Source: a virus. Taken from it: 52,368 bases of DNA. Both the position numbers and the translations under genes were made by a program. The DNA lies in the IMG/VR virus record IMGVR_UViG_3300010401_000336, positions 1 through 52,368 of that record, one strand, 5' to 3'. This document shows, piece by piece, positions 25,801 to 32,106 of the stretch; the stretch's first letter is position 1; each line of letters starts with the position of its first letter. The notes beneath the pieces were generated by a model. It did no database searches. It saw nothing but the letters and a program-made list of their open reading frames with translations, and had not been told where the DNA came from.

Positions 25801-26799
25801 TTAGAAGCTCGCGTCGCTCGTCGCACAAAGGCTGAGAAACCAAAGTGTTTCCGCAGCACAGCCTCGACCTTCGACGCCGTACAAGAACTGGTGATTCTCG
25901 AAGACAGCCGGGTCCGTCGGCGAGATGCGCGGCGTCATGACCGGCGCCTGACGCAGCTGCCAGAGGAATGGCTTCACCGCACGCGTGGTGCAGAGCAGGT
26001 ACCAGGCGTTCGGCTTGGTCGCGAGCTCGGGGATGATCTTCAGCCCCACGCTGCCCTTCCACACGTTCGTGGTAGGACCGGTACCTGGCGACGTGGTGAC
26101 CACGAAGTCCGAGTTGACGATCAGCTTGCCCTGGCCAGCCAGCTGCGGAGGAACCACCAGCGTGTCCGGGATGATGCCGAGCGGCTGCCCGTCTGCGCCA
26201 ACCCAGGCCGACATGGTTTGCCATGCGGTGATGAAGTTGGAGTAGGTGAGCGACGTGCTGACCAACAGGTTCGACTGCGTGGTCGGCGTGTTGACGTTAC
26301 CGCCGAGGCCGCCGAGGTTGGAGCTACCGGCAACGTCACCGCCGAGCAGCGGGTGGTTGGTGGAGAACTGCGGCACGCCATCGTAGCCGTTCGTGATGGT
26401 CGCGCCGACACCGCCGCTCGTGCTCGTGGTGTTGGTGATCCAGCTTGCGATCTGCTGGTCGGGCCACTTCGCCGCCTGCATGCCGGCGTCCACCATTGAG
26501 AAGTTGAAGATGCCGTACTGGTCGTCCGACACGTCCCACTTGTCGAGCGCGTAGGTCAGCTCGAAGGGCTTGTTGACGATCGTGCGGCTGTGCGTGGTCA
26601 CCGCGTTCACGACGCGAGGCCCGAGCCACTGGCGCATGATGGGCAGGCGGTCCATCCAGCCGTACGTGATCTCGCGGCTCGCCGAAGGGATCGTGGTCGC
26701 TAGATCGCTGTACCAAACCGGCGTGGTGGTGAGCGCGTTTTGGTAGGAAAGGTTGAAGCCCCTGAACAAGATGTCCAGGTTGGAGGCAGTAATATCCAT
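25801..26799 (-). CDS. Major capsid protein, Mu gpT-like
   Basis: A 332-residue protein with the start of the Mu gpT family: ITASNLDILFRGFNLSYQNA, then TTPVWYSDLATTIPSASREI and TYGWMDRLPIMRQWLGPRVV. NKPFELTYALDKWDVSDDQY and GVPQFSTNHPLLGG follow, with a final HK97-type core (GQPLGIIPDTLVVPPQLAGQ, EGRGCAAETLWFLSLCATSD). No separate N-terminal scaffold region is present; scaffold is expected from the protease gene upstream. A 16-base palindrome (26801-26816) lies directly before the ATG at 26799 and displays the GGA of the ribosome binding site in its loop. Confidence 0.92.
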   Translation of the reverse strand: MDITASNLDILFRGFNLSYQNALTTTPVWYSDLATTIPSASREITYGWMDRLPIMRQWLGPRVVNAVTTHSRTIVNKPFELTYALDKWDVSDDQYGIFNFSMVDAGMQAAKWPDQQIASWITNTTSTSGGVGATITNGYDGVPQFSTNHPLLGGDVAGSSNLGGLGGNVNTPTTQSNLLVSTSLTYSNFITAWQTMSAWVGADGQPLGIIPDTLVVPPQLAGQGKLIVNSDFVVTTSPGTGPTTNVWKGSVGLKIIPELATKPNAWYLLCTTRAVKPFLWQLRQAPVMTPRISPTDPAVFENHQFLYGVEGRGCAAETLWFLSLCATSDASF

Positions 26800-26800
26800 G

Positions 26801-26816
26801 ACTCAAGTCCTTGAGT
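26801..26816 (-). promoter_or_regulatory. Palindrome presenting the capsid ribosome binding site
   Basis: ACTCAA-GGAC-TTGAGT on the minus strand: six-base arms around a four-base loop containing GGA, ending two bases from the capsid ATG. In mRNA this small hairpin would keep the ribosome binding site exposed and the upstream region structured, possibly helping the high expression of the capsid gene. Palindrome seen directly; role inferred. Confidence 0.5.
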
Positions 26817-26844
26817 TGTAAGAAAGGAGGTTTTGCGGCCCGGG

Positions 26845-27357
26845 TTACACGTACGCGCCAGCGCCGGTGCCCTGGAAAGGCTGAACCGTGCCGAGCTTCA
26901 CCCAGACACCGATGCCGACAGGCTCGCTCGTGCCGGTTGCATTCACGCCCACGACGGTGCCAGCTAGGCAGCGCGAACCGTTGGCGGGAGAGATGCGCGA
27001 GACAGTGTGGTCGTCGTTCAGCAGACACGCATGGCCGATGTCCGCAACGCCGACGGGCTGCGTCGGATCGTTGTCCAGGAAGAACGTGCCTTGCTGGATC
27101 TCGACCTGAAGAGCGCCGCTGGTGGCGCCGGAGGTCACGGAGCCGCCGGGCATTTGAGCGCCCTGATTGCTGAGCACGCCCATGCAGATGAGTGACGCGC
27201 CAGTCGAACCGGGGACGACGAAGCCAGCATTGTCCATGCAGACGACGCCACCGAAGTAGAGCGTGGTGGAAGCCTTGACGCCGACGGGGCCGAGCGTGTT
27301 GCCGTATTGCCCGTCGAGCTTCTGCGGCGTGAGGCGAGGAGTAGTAAGAGCAGCCAT
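26845..27357 (-). CDS. Capsid decoration-type protein (DUF2190-like)
   Basis: A 170-residue protein between the scaffold/protease gene and the major capsid gene. LDGQYGNTLGPVGVKASTTL, YFGGVVCMDNAGFVVPGSTG, CMGVLSNQGAQ, then DIGHACLLNDDHTVSRISPA and SRCLAGTVVGVNATGTSEPV. 'G..V..(D..G)....G......(G)V........(N)' with 'D(I/V)G..(C/V)...DD.TV' and 'AG.V..V' is shared by capsid decoration and gp-type head-stabilising beta-barrels common in Mu- and lambda-like phages. It probably trimerises on the capsid lattice. Confidence 0.72.
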   Translation of the reverse strand: MAALTTPRLTPQKLDGQYGNTLGPVGVKASTTLYFGGVVCMDNAGFVVPGSTGASLICMGVLSNQGAQMPGGSVTSGATSGALQVEIQQGTFFLDNDPTQPVGVADIGHACLLNDDHTVSRISPANGSRCLAGTVVGVNATGTSEPVGIGVWVKLGTVQPFQGTGAGAYV

Positions 27358-27392
27358 AGTTGTGGTCTCCGAAAAACTAAGAAGTCAGTGCG

Positions 27393-28064
27393 TTACGCCG
27401 CGATTCCGCGCGCGCGGTCGTGTTCGAGCTTTGCCCGGGCGCGCTTATCAGCGAGGAACGCGGCCTCGTTGGCGGCCTTGTCGACGCCGCCCATCAGCTT
27501 GCATGCGGCCTTCTCTTCCGCGGTGAGCTGGATGCTCTCCGCGTTGAAGCCGGCGGCGGGCTTCTTCGTCGAAGCGCGGGCCTCGACAACGGTCTCGTGC
27601 TCGTCGTCGGGCTCATGCTCTTCGTTGACGGGGCCGAACTTCGCGCCGCCGGTCATCTCGAGGTAACCATCGAGGCCCTCGTGGGTCATCTTCAGCGCCA
27701 TCACCTTGCGGTCGGGACGGAGCTGGCCGCTCTTGATGAGCGCCGTGACGCGCTGGGCGACGGTCTGCTCGGTCTGCGTGGTCTTCAGCTTGTCCGCGTG
27801 GCCCACGACCGCGCCGGCAAGCTTCTTGATGTCCTTGCAGCCGGTGAGTGAGACGCACGCCTCGATGACAGCCTTGGTGGCCGCGCTCTCGTCGTCGTCC
27901 TCATCCTCGTCGTCGTTCCCCTTCTTGGGAAACTTCGCCTTGGCCTCGGCCGCGTCGGCTTCCGCCTGCGCCTTGGCTGCGTTCGAGGTGTCGAGTTGCG
28001 CCTTGATCTCGGCAAGCTGTGCCTCGAGCTCGGCAATGCGGGCCTTGTACTGCTCTTCGTCCAT
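27393..28064 (-). CDS. Internal scaffold start within the protease gene
   Basis: An in-frame ATG at 28064 (residue 276 of the protease) is preceded by GGAG, 8 bases upstream, a far better ribosome binding site than most in this window. The 223-residue product is a typical scaffold: MDEEQYKARIAELEAQLAEI, AQLDTSNAAKAQAEADAAEA, then an acidic stretch (DDEDEDDDES) and a helical C-terminal part that would bind the capsid. Lambda Nu3 inside gene C is the precedent for such an arrangement. Role inferred from sequence and precedent. Confidence 0.65.
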   Translation of the reverse strand: MDEEQYKARIAELEAQLAEIKAQLDTSNAAKAQAEADAAEAKAKFPKKGNDDEDEDDDESAATKAVIEACVSLTGCKDIKKLAGAVVGHADKLKTTQTEQTVAQRVTALIKSGQLRPDRKVMALKMTHEGLDGYLEMTGGAKFGPVNEEHEPDDEHETVVEARASTKKPAAGFNAESIQLTAEEKAACKLMGGVDKAANEAAFLADKRARAKLEHDRARGIAA

Positions 28065-28889
28065 GGTGTTTTCTCCGGCAGCCGCAGCGATGGCCGCGGG
28101 GGAATCGGTAACGGTCAATTCGTCGGTGGTTGCGTCACCGAGCGTCACGTTGTGTGTGAGTTGCTCGAGCGCCGCGGCAACGGGATCGCCTGGTCGCTGC
28201 TCTTCCTTGTCGATCTCGTCAATCGCGGCGCGCACGAGATCCTTGATCTCGCCAGCCGTGACCGTGCTCGCCCGGGCCTGCGCATCGATTGATCGCGGCA
28301 CGTTGCGGAACATCGAGAGATCGAAGTGAGCCGCGAGCTTTGCGTTCGGGCTCTGGATCAGCGAATCGGCGAACCCGTAGGCAAGCGCCTCGGTGCCGGT
28401 CATCCACTTCTCTTCGTTCATCAGCGAGCCGATAAACTCCCGACTCCTGCCGCACTTGGCGCAGTAGATGTCGAGCATCATCTCGCGCATCGAATCGAGC
28501 ACGTCGGCCTGGTGCCGAAGCTCGTCGCTGCCGCCCTCGATCCACCCGTACGGATTGTGGATCATGAGGTACGAGGTCGCCGGCATCTCGAGCCGGCCGG
28601 ACATGGCAATCACCGAGGCAATCGACCCCGCCAGTCCGTCCACTTGGCAGGTAACCTCTGCCGTGTGGTTCTTCAGGATGTTGTAGATCGCGAGCCCCTC
28701 GGTGACGATGCCGCCGCCCGAGTTGATGCGAACACGGATCTTTTTGGCCTTCGGCGAGGCGCTCAGCGTGTCGAGAACCGACTGCGCGCTGATGCCGCCA
28801 CCGAAGAGCGGGTCTGCGCCGATGCCCTCGTACAAATCGAGCTCAAGGCTGTCTGAGCCCTGGCCGCGAAGGTTGAAGCCGATCGGCAT
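27393..28889 (-). CDS. ClpP-type head maturation protease fused to scaffold
   Basis: A 498-residue protein. Residues 15-200 are a ClpP/SppA-type serine protease: IRVRINSGGGIVTEGLAIYN (oxyanion loop), DGLAGSIASVIAMSG with nucleophile Ser89, and YLMIHNPYGW with His111. Residues 205-275 are a linker with QARASTVTAGEI, and 276-498 a coiled-coil, acidic scaffold portion. It would cleave scaffold and capsid N-termini during prohead maturation. It lies downstream of the portal and upstream of decoration and capsid genes. ATG at 28889; an alternative internal start at 28064 would yield free scaffold. Confidence 0.9.
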   Translation of the reverse strand: MPIGFNLRGQGSDSLELDLYEGIGADPLFGGGISAQSVLDTLSASPKAKKIRVRINSGGGIVTEGLAIYNILKNHTAEVTCQVDGLAGSIASVIAMSGRLEMPATSYLMIHNPYGWIEGGSDELRHQADVLDSMREMMLDIYCAKCGRSREFIGSLMNEEKWMTGTEALAYGFADSLIQSPNAKLAAHFDLSMFRNVPRSIDAQARASTVTAGEIKDLVRAAIDEIDKEEQRPGDPVAAALEQLTHNVTLGDATTDELTVTDSPAAIAAAAGENTMDEEQYKARIAELEAQLAEIKAQLDTSNAAKAQAEADAAEAKAKFPKKGNDDEDEDDDESAATKAVIEACVSLTGCKDIKKLAGAVVGHADKLKTTQTEQTVAQRVTALIKSGQLRPDRKVMALKMTHEGLDGYLEMTGGAKFGPVNEEHEPDDEHETVVEARASTKKPAAGFNAESIQLTAEEKAACKLMGGVDKAANEAAFLADKRARAKLEHDRARGIAA

Positions 28890-28968
28890 TGGTTCTTGGC
28901 GAAACGCTGCGCAGCGTCCCGAAAAAGATGGCGAGAGTGAGCGCCGCTATCAGCGTCGCCGCGAGCAC
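28843..28968 (-). CDS. Possible 41-residue membrane protein overlapping the protease start
   Basis: A GTG at 28968 overlaps the stop of the preceding gene (TAGTG) and opens 41 codons: VLAATLIAALTLAIFFGTLR, then SVSPRTNADRLQPSRP. The first 18 residues form a clear hydrophobic span with a following basic end. The last 47 bases lie inside the protease gene in another frame. Tight coupling and a credible membrane segment support it, but there is no homology I recognise and no ribosome binding site. It could be chance. Confidence 0.35.
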   Translation of the reverse strand: MLAATLIAALTLAIFFGTLRSVSPRTNADRLQPSRPGLRQP

Positions 28969-29336
28969 TACTTGGCGCGCAACGCGTTCACGAGATTCAC
29001 GGTCTCGCGGAACGCGGGGGCCAGCTCGACACTGCGCGCGTGGACCCAGCCCTCGGGCAGCTGGCAGGCGTCGCAGAGCGCGAACTCTTTGCGCTGGACG
29101 TTCAGGAACGCGCCGATTTCATCGTAGTTGGCCACGTTCGTGGTGGCCGTCACCGTGCGACACGCGATGGCGCCGCACGGGCACTTGTTCCGCAGACGCG
29201 GGTCCATGAGGAGCCATGCGAGGTCGCCAATAGCACCACGAAGCATGCCGACCTCGGCACGCAGGGATTCCAGATCCGAATCGGCCGAGCGCGCGGGGGC
29301 CTGATTGCGAACCTGCGCAGCGTTTTCCTTGCTCAT
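28968..29336 (-). CDS. Small Cys-containing protein in head operon
   Basis: A 122-residue protein of unknown function. I place the start at ATG 29336, overlapping the upstream stop (ATGA), instead of the longer frame that runs into the preceding gene. RSADSDLESLRAEVGMLRGA forms a helix. The pattern NKCPCGAIACRTVTATTNVA and FALCDACQLPEGWVHAR gives C-x-C, a later Cys, then C-x2-C, which suggests zinc binding. It ends in FRETVNLVNALRAK. It lies between portal- and protease-region genes, so it could be a regulator or a minor virion protein. Confidence 0.62.
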   Translation of the reverse strand: MSKENAAQVRNQAPARSADSDLESLRAEVGMLRGAIGDLAWLLMDPRLRNKCPCGAIACRTVTATTNVANYDEIGAFLNVQRKEFALCDACQLPEGWVHARSVELAPAFRETVNLVNALRAK

Positions 29337-29734
29337 CCCGTGCTCCAAATTCTTAGGGTGGCCGTGCCGCCTGGACCAGCCGAGATCTTGAGACCCTTGG
29401 CCCCATGCGGCGCCTGCTCGGGGAGCGTCGTCCGGGTGTTGGCGAACAGCACGCCGCACTGGTTGATCGCGGTGGGGCCGAAAACGCCCATCCCCGCGTC
29501 GGCTCGAGCGCCAGTCCCGAAAGTCGCGAACGAGTAGTAGATGTTGCCGACTTCGGCCGCCAGCATCAGCGGGTTGTCGCTGTTGACCGCGGTGCGCAGG
29601 TCTGAGAGCGCCGGGTCGGAATCGATGTTGAGGCAGGTGCCACCGGTCGGCACGTTCACGAGAACCGTGATGTGCGGCGGACCGGTGGGACCGTACTCGC
29701 CCGGGGCGAGCTGGATGAGTCTGATGCCTTCCAC
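29333..29734 (-). CDS. Unknown beta-rich virion-region protein
   Basis: A 133-residue protein without a family I recognise. GEYGPTGPPHITVLVNVPTG, LNIDSDPALSDLRTAVNSDN, PLMLAAEVGNIYYSFATFGT and KISAGPGGTATLRIWSTG suggest strands with Gly-rich turns. A virion protein, perhaps head decoration or internal scaffold-related, is plausible from location between portal and protease genes. It resembles the 129-residue protein at 31714-32103 in composition (strand-rich, with a pattern of 'Y.S....GTA'). Confidence 0.55.
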   Translation of the reverse strand: MEGIRLIQLAPGEYGPTGPPHITVLVNVPTGGTCLNIDSDPALSDLRTAVNSDNPLMLAAEVGNIYYSFATFGTGARADAGMGVFGPTAINQCGVLFANTRTTLPEQAPHGAKGLKISAGPGGTATLRIWSTG

Positions 29735-29738
29735 TGGT

Positions 29739-29990
29739 CTACCTTGCTGGGATCACGCGAACGGCATCGGACGCTGCGGCCAGCGCCTCGAGTTGCGCGA
29801 CATCTTCTGCGACTTCGCGCTTTGCCGAGTCCCAGCGGTCACCGCAACGCAAGCGCATTTCGACGGCGTGCTGCTCAGTGAAGCTCGAGAGGCGCACGCT
29901 CTTGAAGTACGGCTCGGAAGAGACCATCACCGGTGGGCCGCGGTACCCACGTAGCGCGAAGAGCGGTACGACTTGCTCTGACGGCATCCG
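29739..29990 (-). CDS. Unknown small protein after portal
   Basis: An 83-residue protein. I choose ATG 29990, 16 bases after the portal stop, rather than a frame starting inside the portal gene. It has PLFALRGYRGPPVMVSSEPY, FKSVRLSSFTEQHAVEMRLR and REVAEDVAQLEALAAASDAV. A helical C-terminal half with charged residues could pack against the portal. No recognised family. Confidence 0.5.
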   Translation of the reverse strand, partial: RMPSEQVVPLFALRGYRGPPVMVSSEPYFKSVRLSSFTEQHAVEMRLRCGDRWDSAKREVAEDVAQLEALAAASDAVRVIPAR

Positions 29991-30006
29991 GTCGTTCGGG
30001 TACTGG

Positions 30007-31521
30007 TCACTCGGCGGCTGCGTCTTTGCCAGACTCAGAATCTTTTGGATCCACGTCTCCGCCGTCGCCCACATCGGTCTTGTCGTCGCCCTTTGCTGGG
30101 GTCTCTAAGTTGTTCTTGGCAGCCTCAAGGCCAGCCATTGTCGCGTCCTGCTCGGCCTGGTGCTGCTCGATGGGCTTGTTCGCCTCAACGTCAGCGCGGA
30201 GTGGCACGCCGTAGCGCTCACCTGCGACCTTACGGTCCACCGGCCACCCGGCAGCTTCGAGCGGAAGCAGCCCCTGCGCAACGGAGACGAGGACCTTGCC
30301 TTCCTTCTCCTGGTCGCTCTCGGTCGACGCGAGCGATGCGGCAGGGGCTAGCTTCGGATTGCCGTAGTTGAATCCGCAGAACGGCCGGATGATGCGAAGG
30401 CTGACCGCTGCCGCCAGCTTCCGCCGGTCTGCAATCGCGTAGTCGCTGTCCTCGTCGCGGTGCGCATCCGCAGCAGCGAACGAGCCGCCGTCAACTTCCG
30501 TTGTGAGATTGGTCCCTCGGATCGCGAGGGTGATGCTGCGCTCGCACTGGGCGATGAGCCCCGGGAACGACTTCCACGCCTGATCCTTGGCCTCGAGCAG
30601 CTGCACGTCGAAGCCGACGCCGGGGCCGCCATCTTTGTTCGTCTGCTGCGGCAGCGAGAACATCGACTCGGAGCCGAGTCGCTGGATGCTGGCGAAAAAC
30701 CTCGCCTTGTCGCCAGCCGGCGCCTGCGCGGGGATCAGAAGCTTCTTGATCGGGAGGCCGTGGACCTCGGAGTACCTGCCCCAGTCACGTAGAGCGAACT
30801 GGCGGACGACCCAGGGAATGCTGCAGCTCCGCACGGCGCCGCGGATCCATCCGCGATACGAGCCCCACGGGGCGTACAGGAACCACTTCGGGTCGTTCTC
30901 GTCGATCTCCAGTATCCCCTTGTCCTGGGTGACGACCACGTACTTCCGGAGGTCGATTCGGTAGTAGATGTAGAGCGGGTGCCACAGCTTGAGCCGCGGG
31001 ACCCACAGGTCGTCCCTCGCTTCCCAGATCAACTCGCACAGGGCGAACCCCATGAAGATCGCCCAGAGCAGGATCTGCTCGGTGATCTCCTCGGTCAGAA
31101 TCTCTGGCCAAAGCTCTTGGATCTCTTTCGCTTGCCGCTTGCCACCCTTGGCCGGCTCGAAGTTCCACTCGCACTTGGTGACTCCCTTGATGCGTCCGTT
31201 GGCGGCCGCTTGGATGCGGTCGTCGGCGAGCATCGAGTCAACGAGGATCGCCGACTGCTGGAAGTTACCGAGTACGTGTCCCTGGACGGCGTTGCGGATG
31301 GTCCGGATCGACCAGTCCTGCCAGATGCTTACCGGGAGGTCTTCGTACTCTTCGGTCGGTGGCTTGGGACCGAGGTCACCGCCTGCGCCCGGCAGCGGCT
31401 TGTCCTGGGTGAGCCTGGTGGCCTTACGCGCCAGCTCCTCGCTGCTCTGGACGAAAGACTCGCCGGCCGCACGGATGCGCCAGAGTGCCGCGCCAGCGAC
31501 TCGCTCGAAAAGTGATGCCAT
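30007..31521 (-). CDS. Portal protein, Mu gp29-like (DUF935)
   Basis: A 504-residue protein that forms the dodecameric DNA gate of the head. Typical elements are MLADDRIQAAANGRIKGVTK, CEWNFEPAKGGKRQAKEIQE, LLWAIFMGFALCELIWEARD, HPLYIYYRIDLRKYVVVTQD and WFLYAPWGSYRGWIRGAVRS, then FALRDWGRYSEVHGLPIKKL. These match the DUF935/gp29 family used by Mu-like phages. A final acidic-basic tail (KNNLETPAKGDDKTDVGDGG) is less ordered. It follows the terminase and a few small genes, the standard packaging order. Confidence 0.9.
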   Translation of the reverse strand: MASLFERVAGAALWRIRAAGESFVQSSEELARKATRLTQDKPLPGAGGDLGPKPPTEEYEDLPVSIWQDWSIRTIRNAVQGHVLGNFQQSAILVDSMLADDRIQAAANGRIKGVTKCEWNFEPAKGGKRQAKEIQELWPEILTEEITEQILLWAIFMGFALCELIWEARDDLWVPRLKLWHPLYIYYRIDLRKYVVVTQDKGILEIDENDPKWFLYAPWGSYRGWIRGAVRSCSIPWVVRQFALRDWGRYSEVHGLPIKKLLIPAQAPAGDKARFFASIQRLGSESMFSLPQQTNKDGGPGVGFDVQLLEAKDQAWKSFPGLIAQCERSITLAIRGTNLTTEVDGGSFAAADAHRDEDSDYAIADRRKLAAAVSLRIIRPFCGFNYGNPKLAPAASLASTESDQEKEGKVLVSVAQGLLPLEAAGWPVDRKVAGERYGVPLRADVEANKPIEQHQAEQDATMAGLEAAKNNLETPAKGDDKTDVGDGGDVDPKDSESGKDAAAE

Positions 31522-31545
31522 GGGGCGCGCTATCGGCGCCCTGCA

Positions 31546-31713
31546 CTAGGAGGGCTCGTCGTCGTAGTAGGCCGCTTGGGCGAATCCGAAGATGATGCCA
31601 AGCACCACGGCCGCGGACTGCGTTTCCTCGCCGAGCACGTACCAGCGGTCGTCGTGGGAGTAGCTGAGAACGGGTGGTGACTCGTCGCACTCACACGAGC
31701 ACTCGGTGATCAT
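31546..31713 (-). CDS. 55-residue Cys-rich small protein
   Basis: A short gene whose ATG (31713) directly follows the TGA of the 129-residue gene and which ends 24 bases before the portal start. It begins MITECSCECDESPPVLSYSH, with a C-x-C-x-C triad, and then has a small hydrophobic helix (AAVVLGIIFGFAQAAYY). Cys-triad and hydrophobic segment suggest a metal- or membrane-linked role, but no family is known to me. Tight packing supports it being real. Confidence 0.55.
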   Translation of the reverse strand: MITECSCECDESPPVLSYSHDDRWYVLGEETQSAAVVLGIIFGFAQAAYYDDEPS

Positions 31714-32103
31714 TCAGTCGCCGGTGATGACGTAATCGACGTAGCCGTACGTCGTCTGTGCGGCCGTCAGCTGAATCGTGAGCGCGCCGAGTGGGGAAGG
31801 ACTGGGCGTCTTCGGGTTGCCGTAGAGCAACACGCCGCCGTCGGTGAGCGGTAGGCCCGTCGGGTTCGACTGCATCTTCAGCAGCGCAGCCGTGCCGATA
31901 CTGCTCTTCACGTAAAAGGCATTCGGGTTGCCAACGCCGCCGAGTGGCAGCGCAAACGTGGCGCCCGAGCTCGAGCCGCTCGGAATGTCGAGCGTCCCGA
32001 GAGAGCTGGCAAGGTACGAGCCCACGGAAACGATGTCCGTATTGACCGTCCCGCCACCGGGCGCGGTGTAGTTCAGCGAAGCGCTAAGGCTAACTTGAGG
32101 CAT
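31714..32103 (-). CDS. Unknown beta-rich protein between terminase and portal
   Basis: A 129-residue protein: VSLSASLNYTAPGGGTVNTD, IVSVGSYLASSLGTLDIPSG, ATFALPLGGVGNPNAFYVKS and LKMQSNPTGLPLTDGGVLLY. The strand-turn pattern resembles head fibre or decoration sandwiches and its GNP-, TGLPLTDGG-turns could expose loops on the capsid. It lies immediately after the terminase. No recognised family; a virion component is the most likely interpretation. Confidence 0.55.
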   Translation of the reverse strand: MPQVSLSASLNYTAPGGGTVNTDIVSVGSYLASSLGTLDIPSGSSSGATFALPLGGVGNPNAFYVKSSIGTAALLKMQSNPTGLPLTDGGVLLYGNPKTPSPSPLGALTIQLTAAQTTYGYVDYVITGD

Positions 32104-32106
32104 TGG

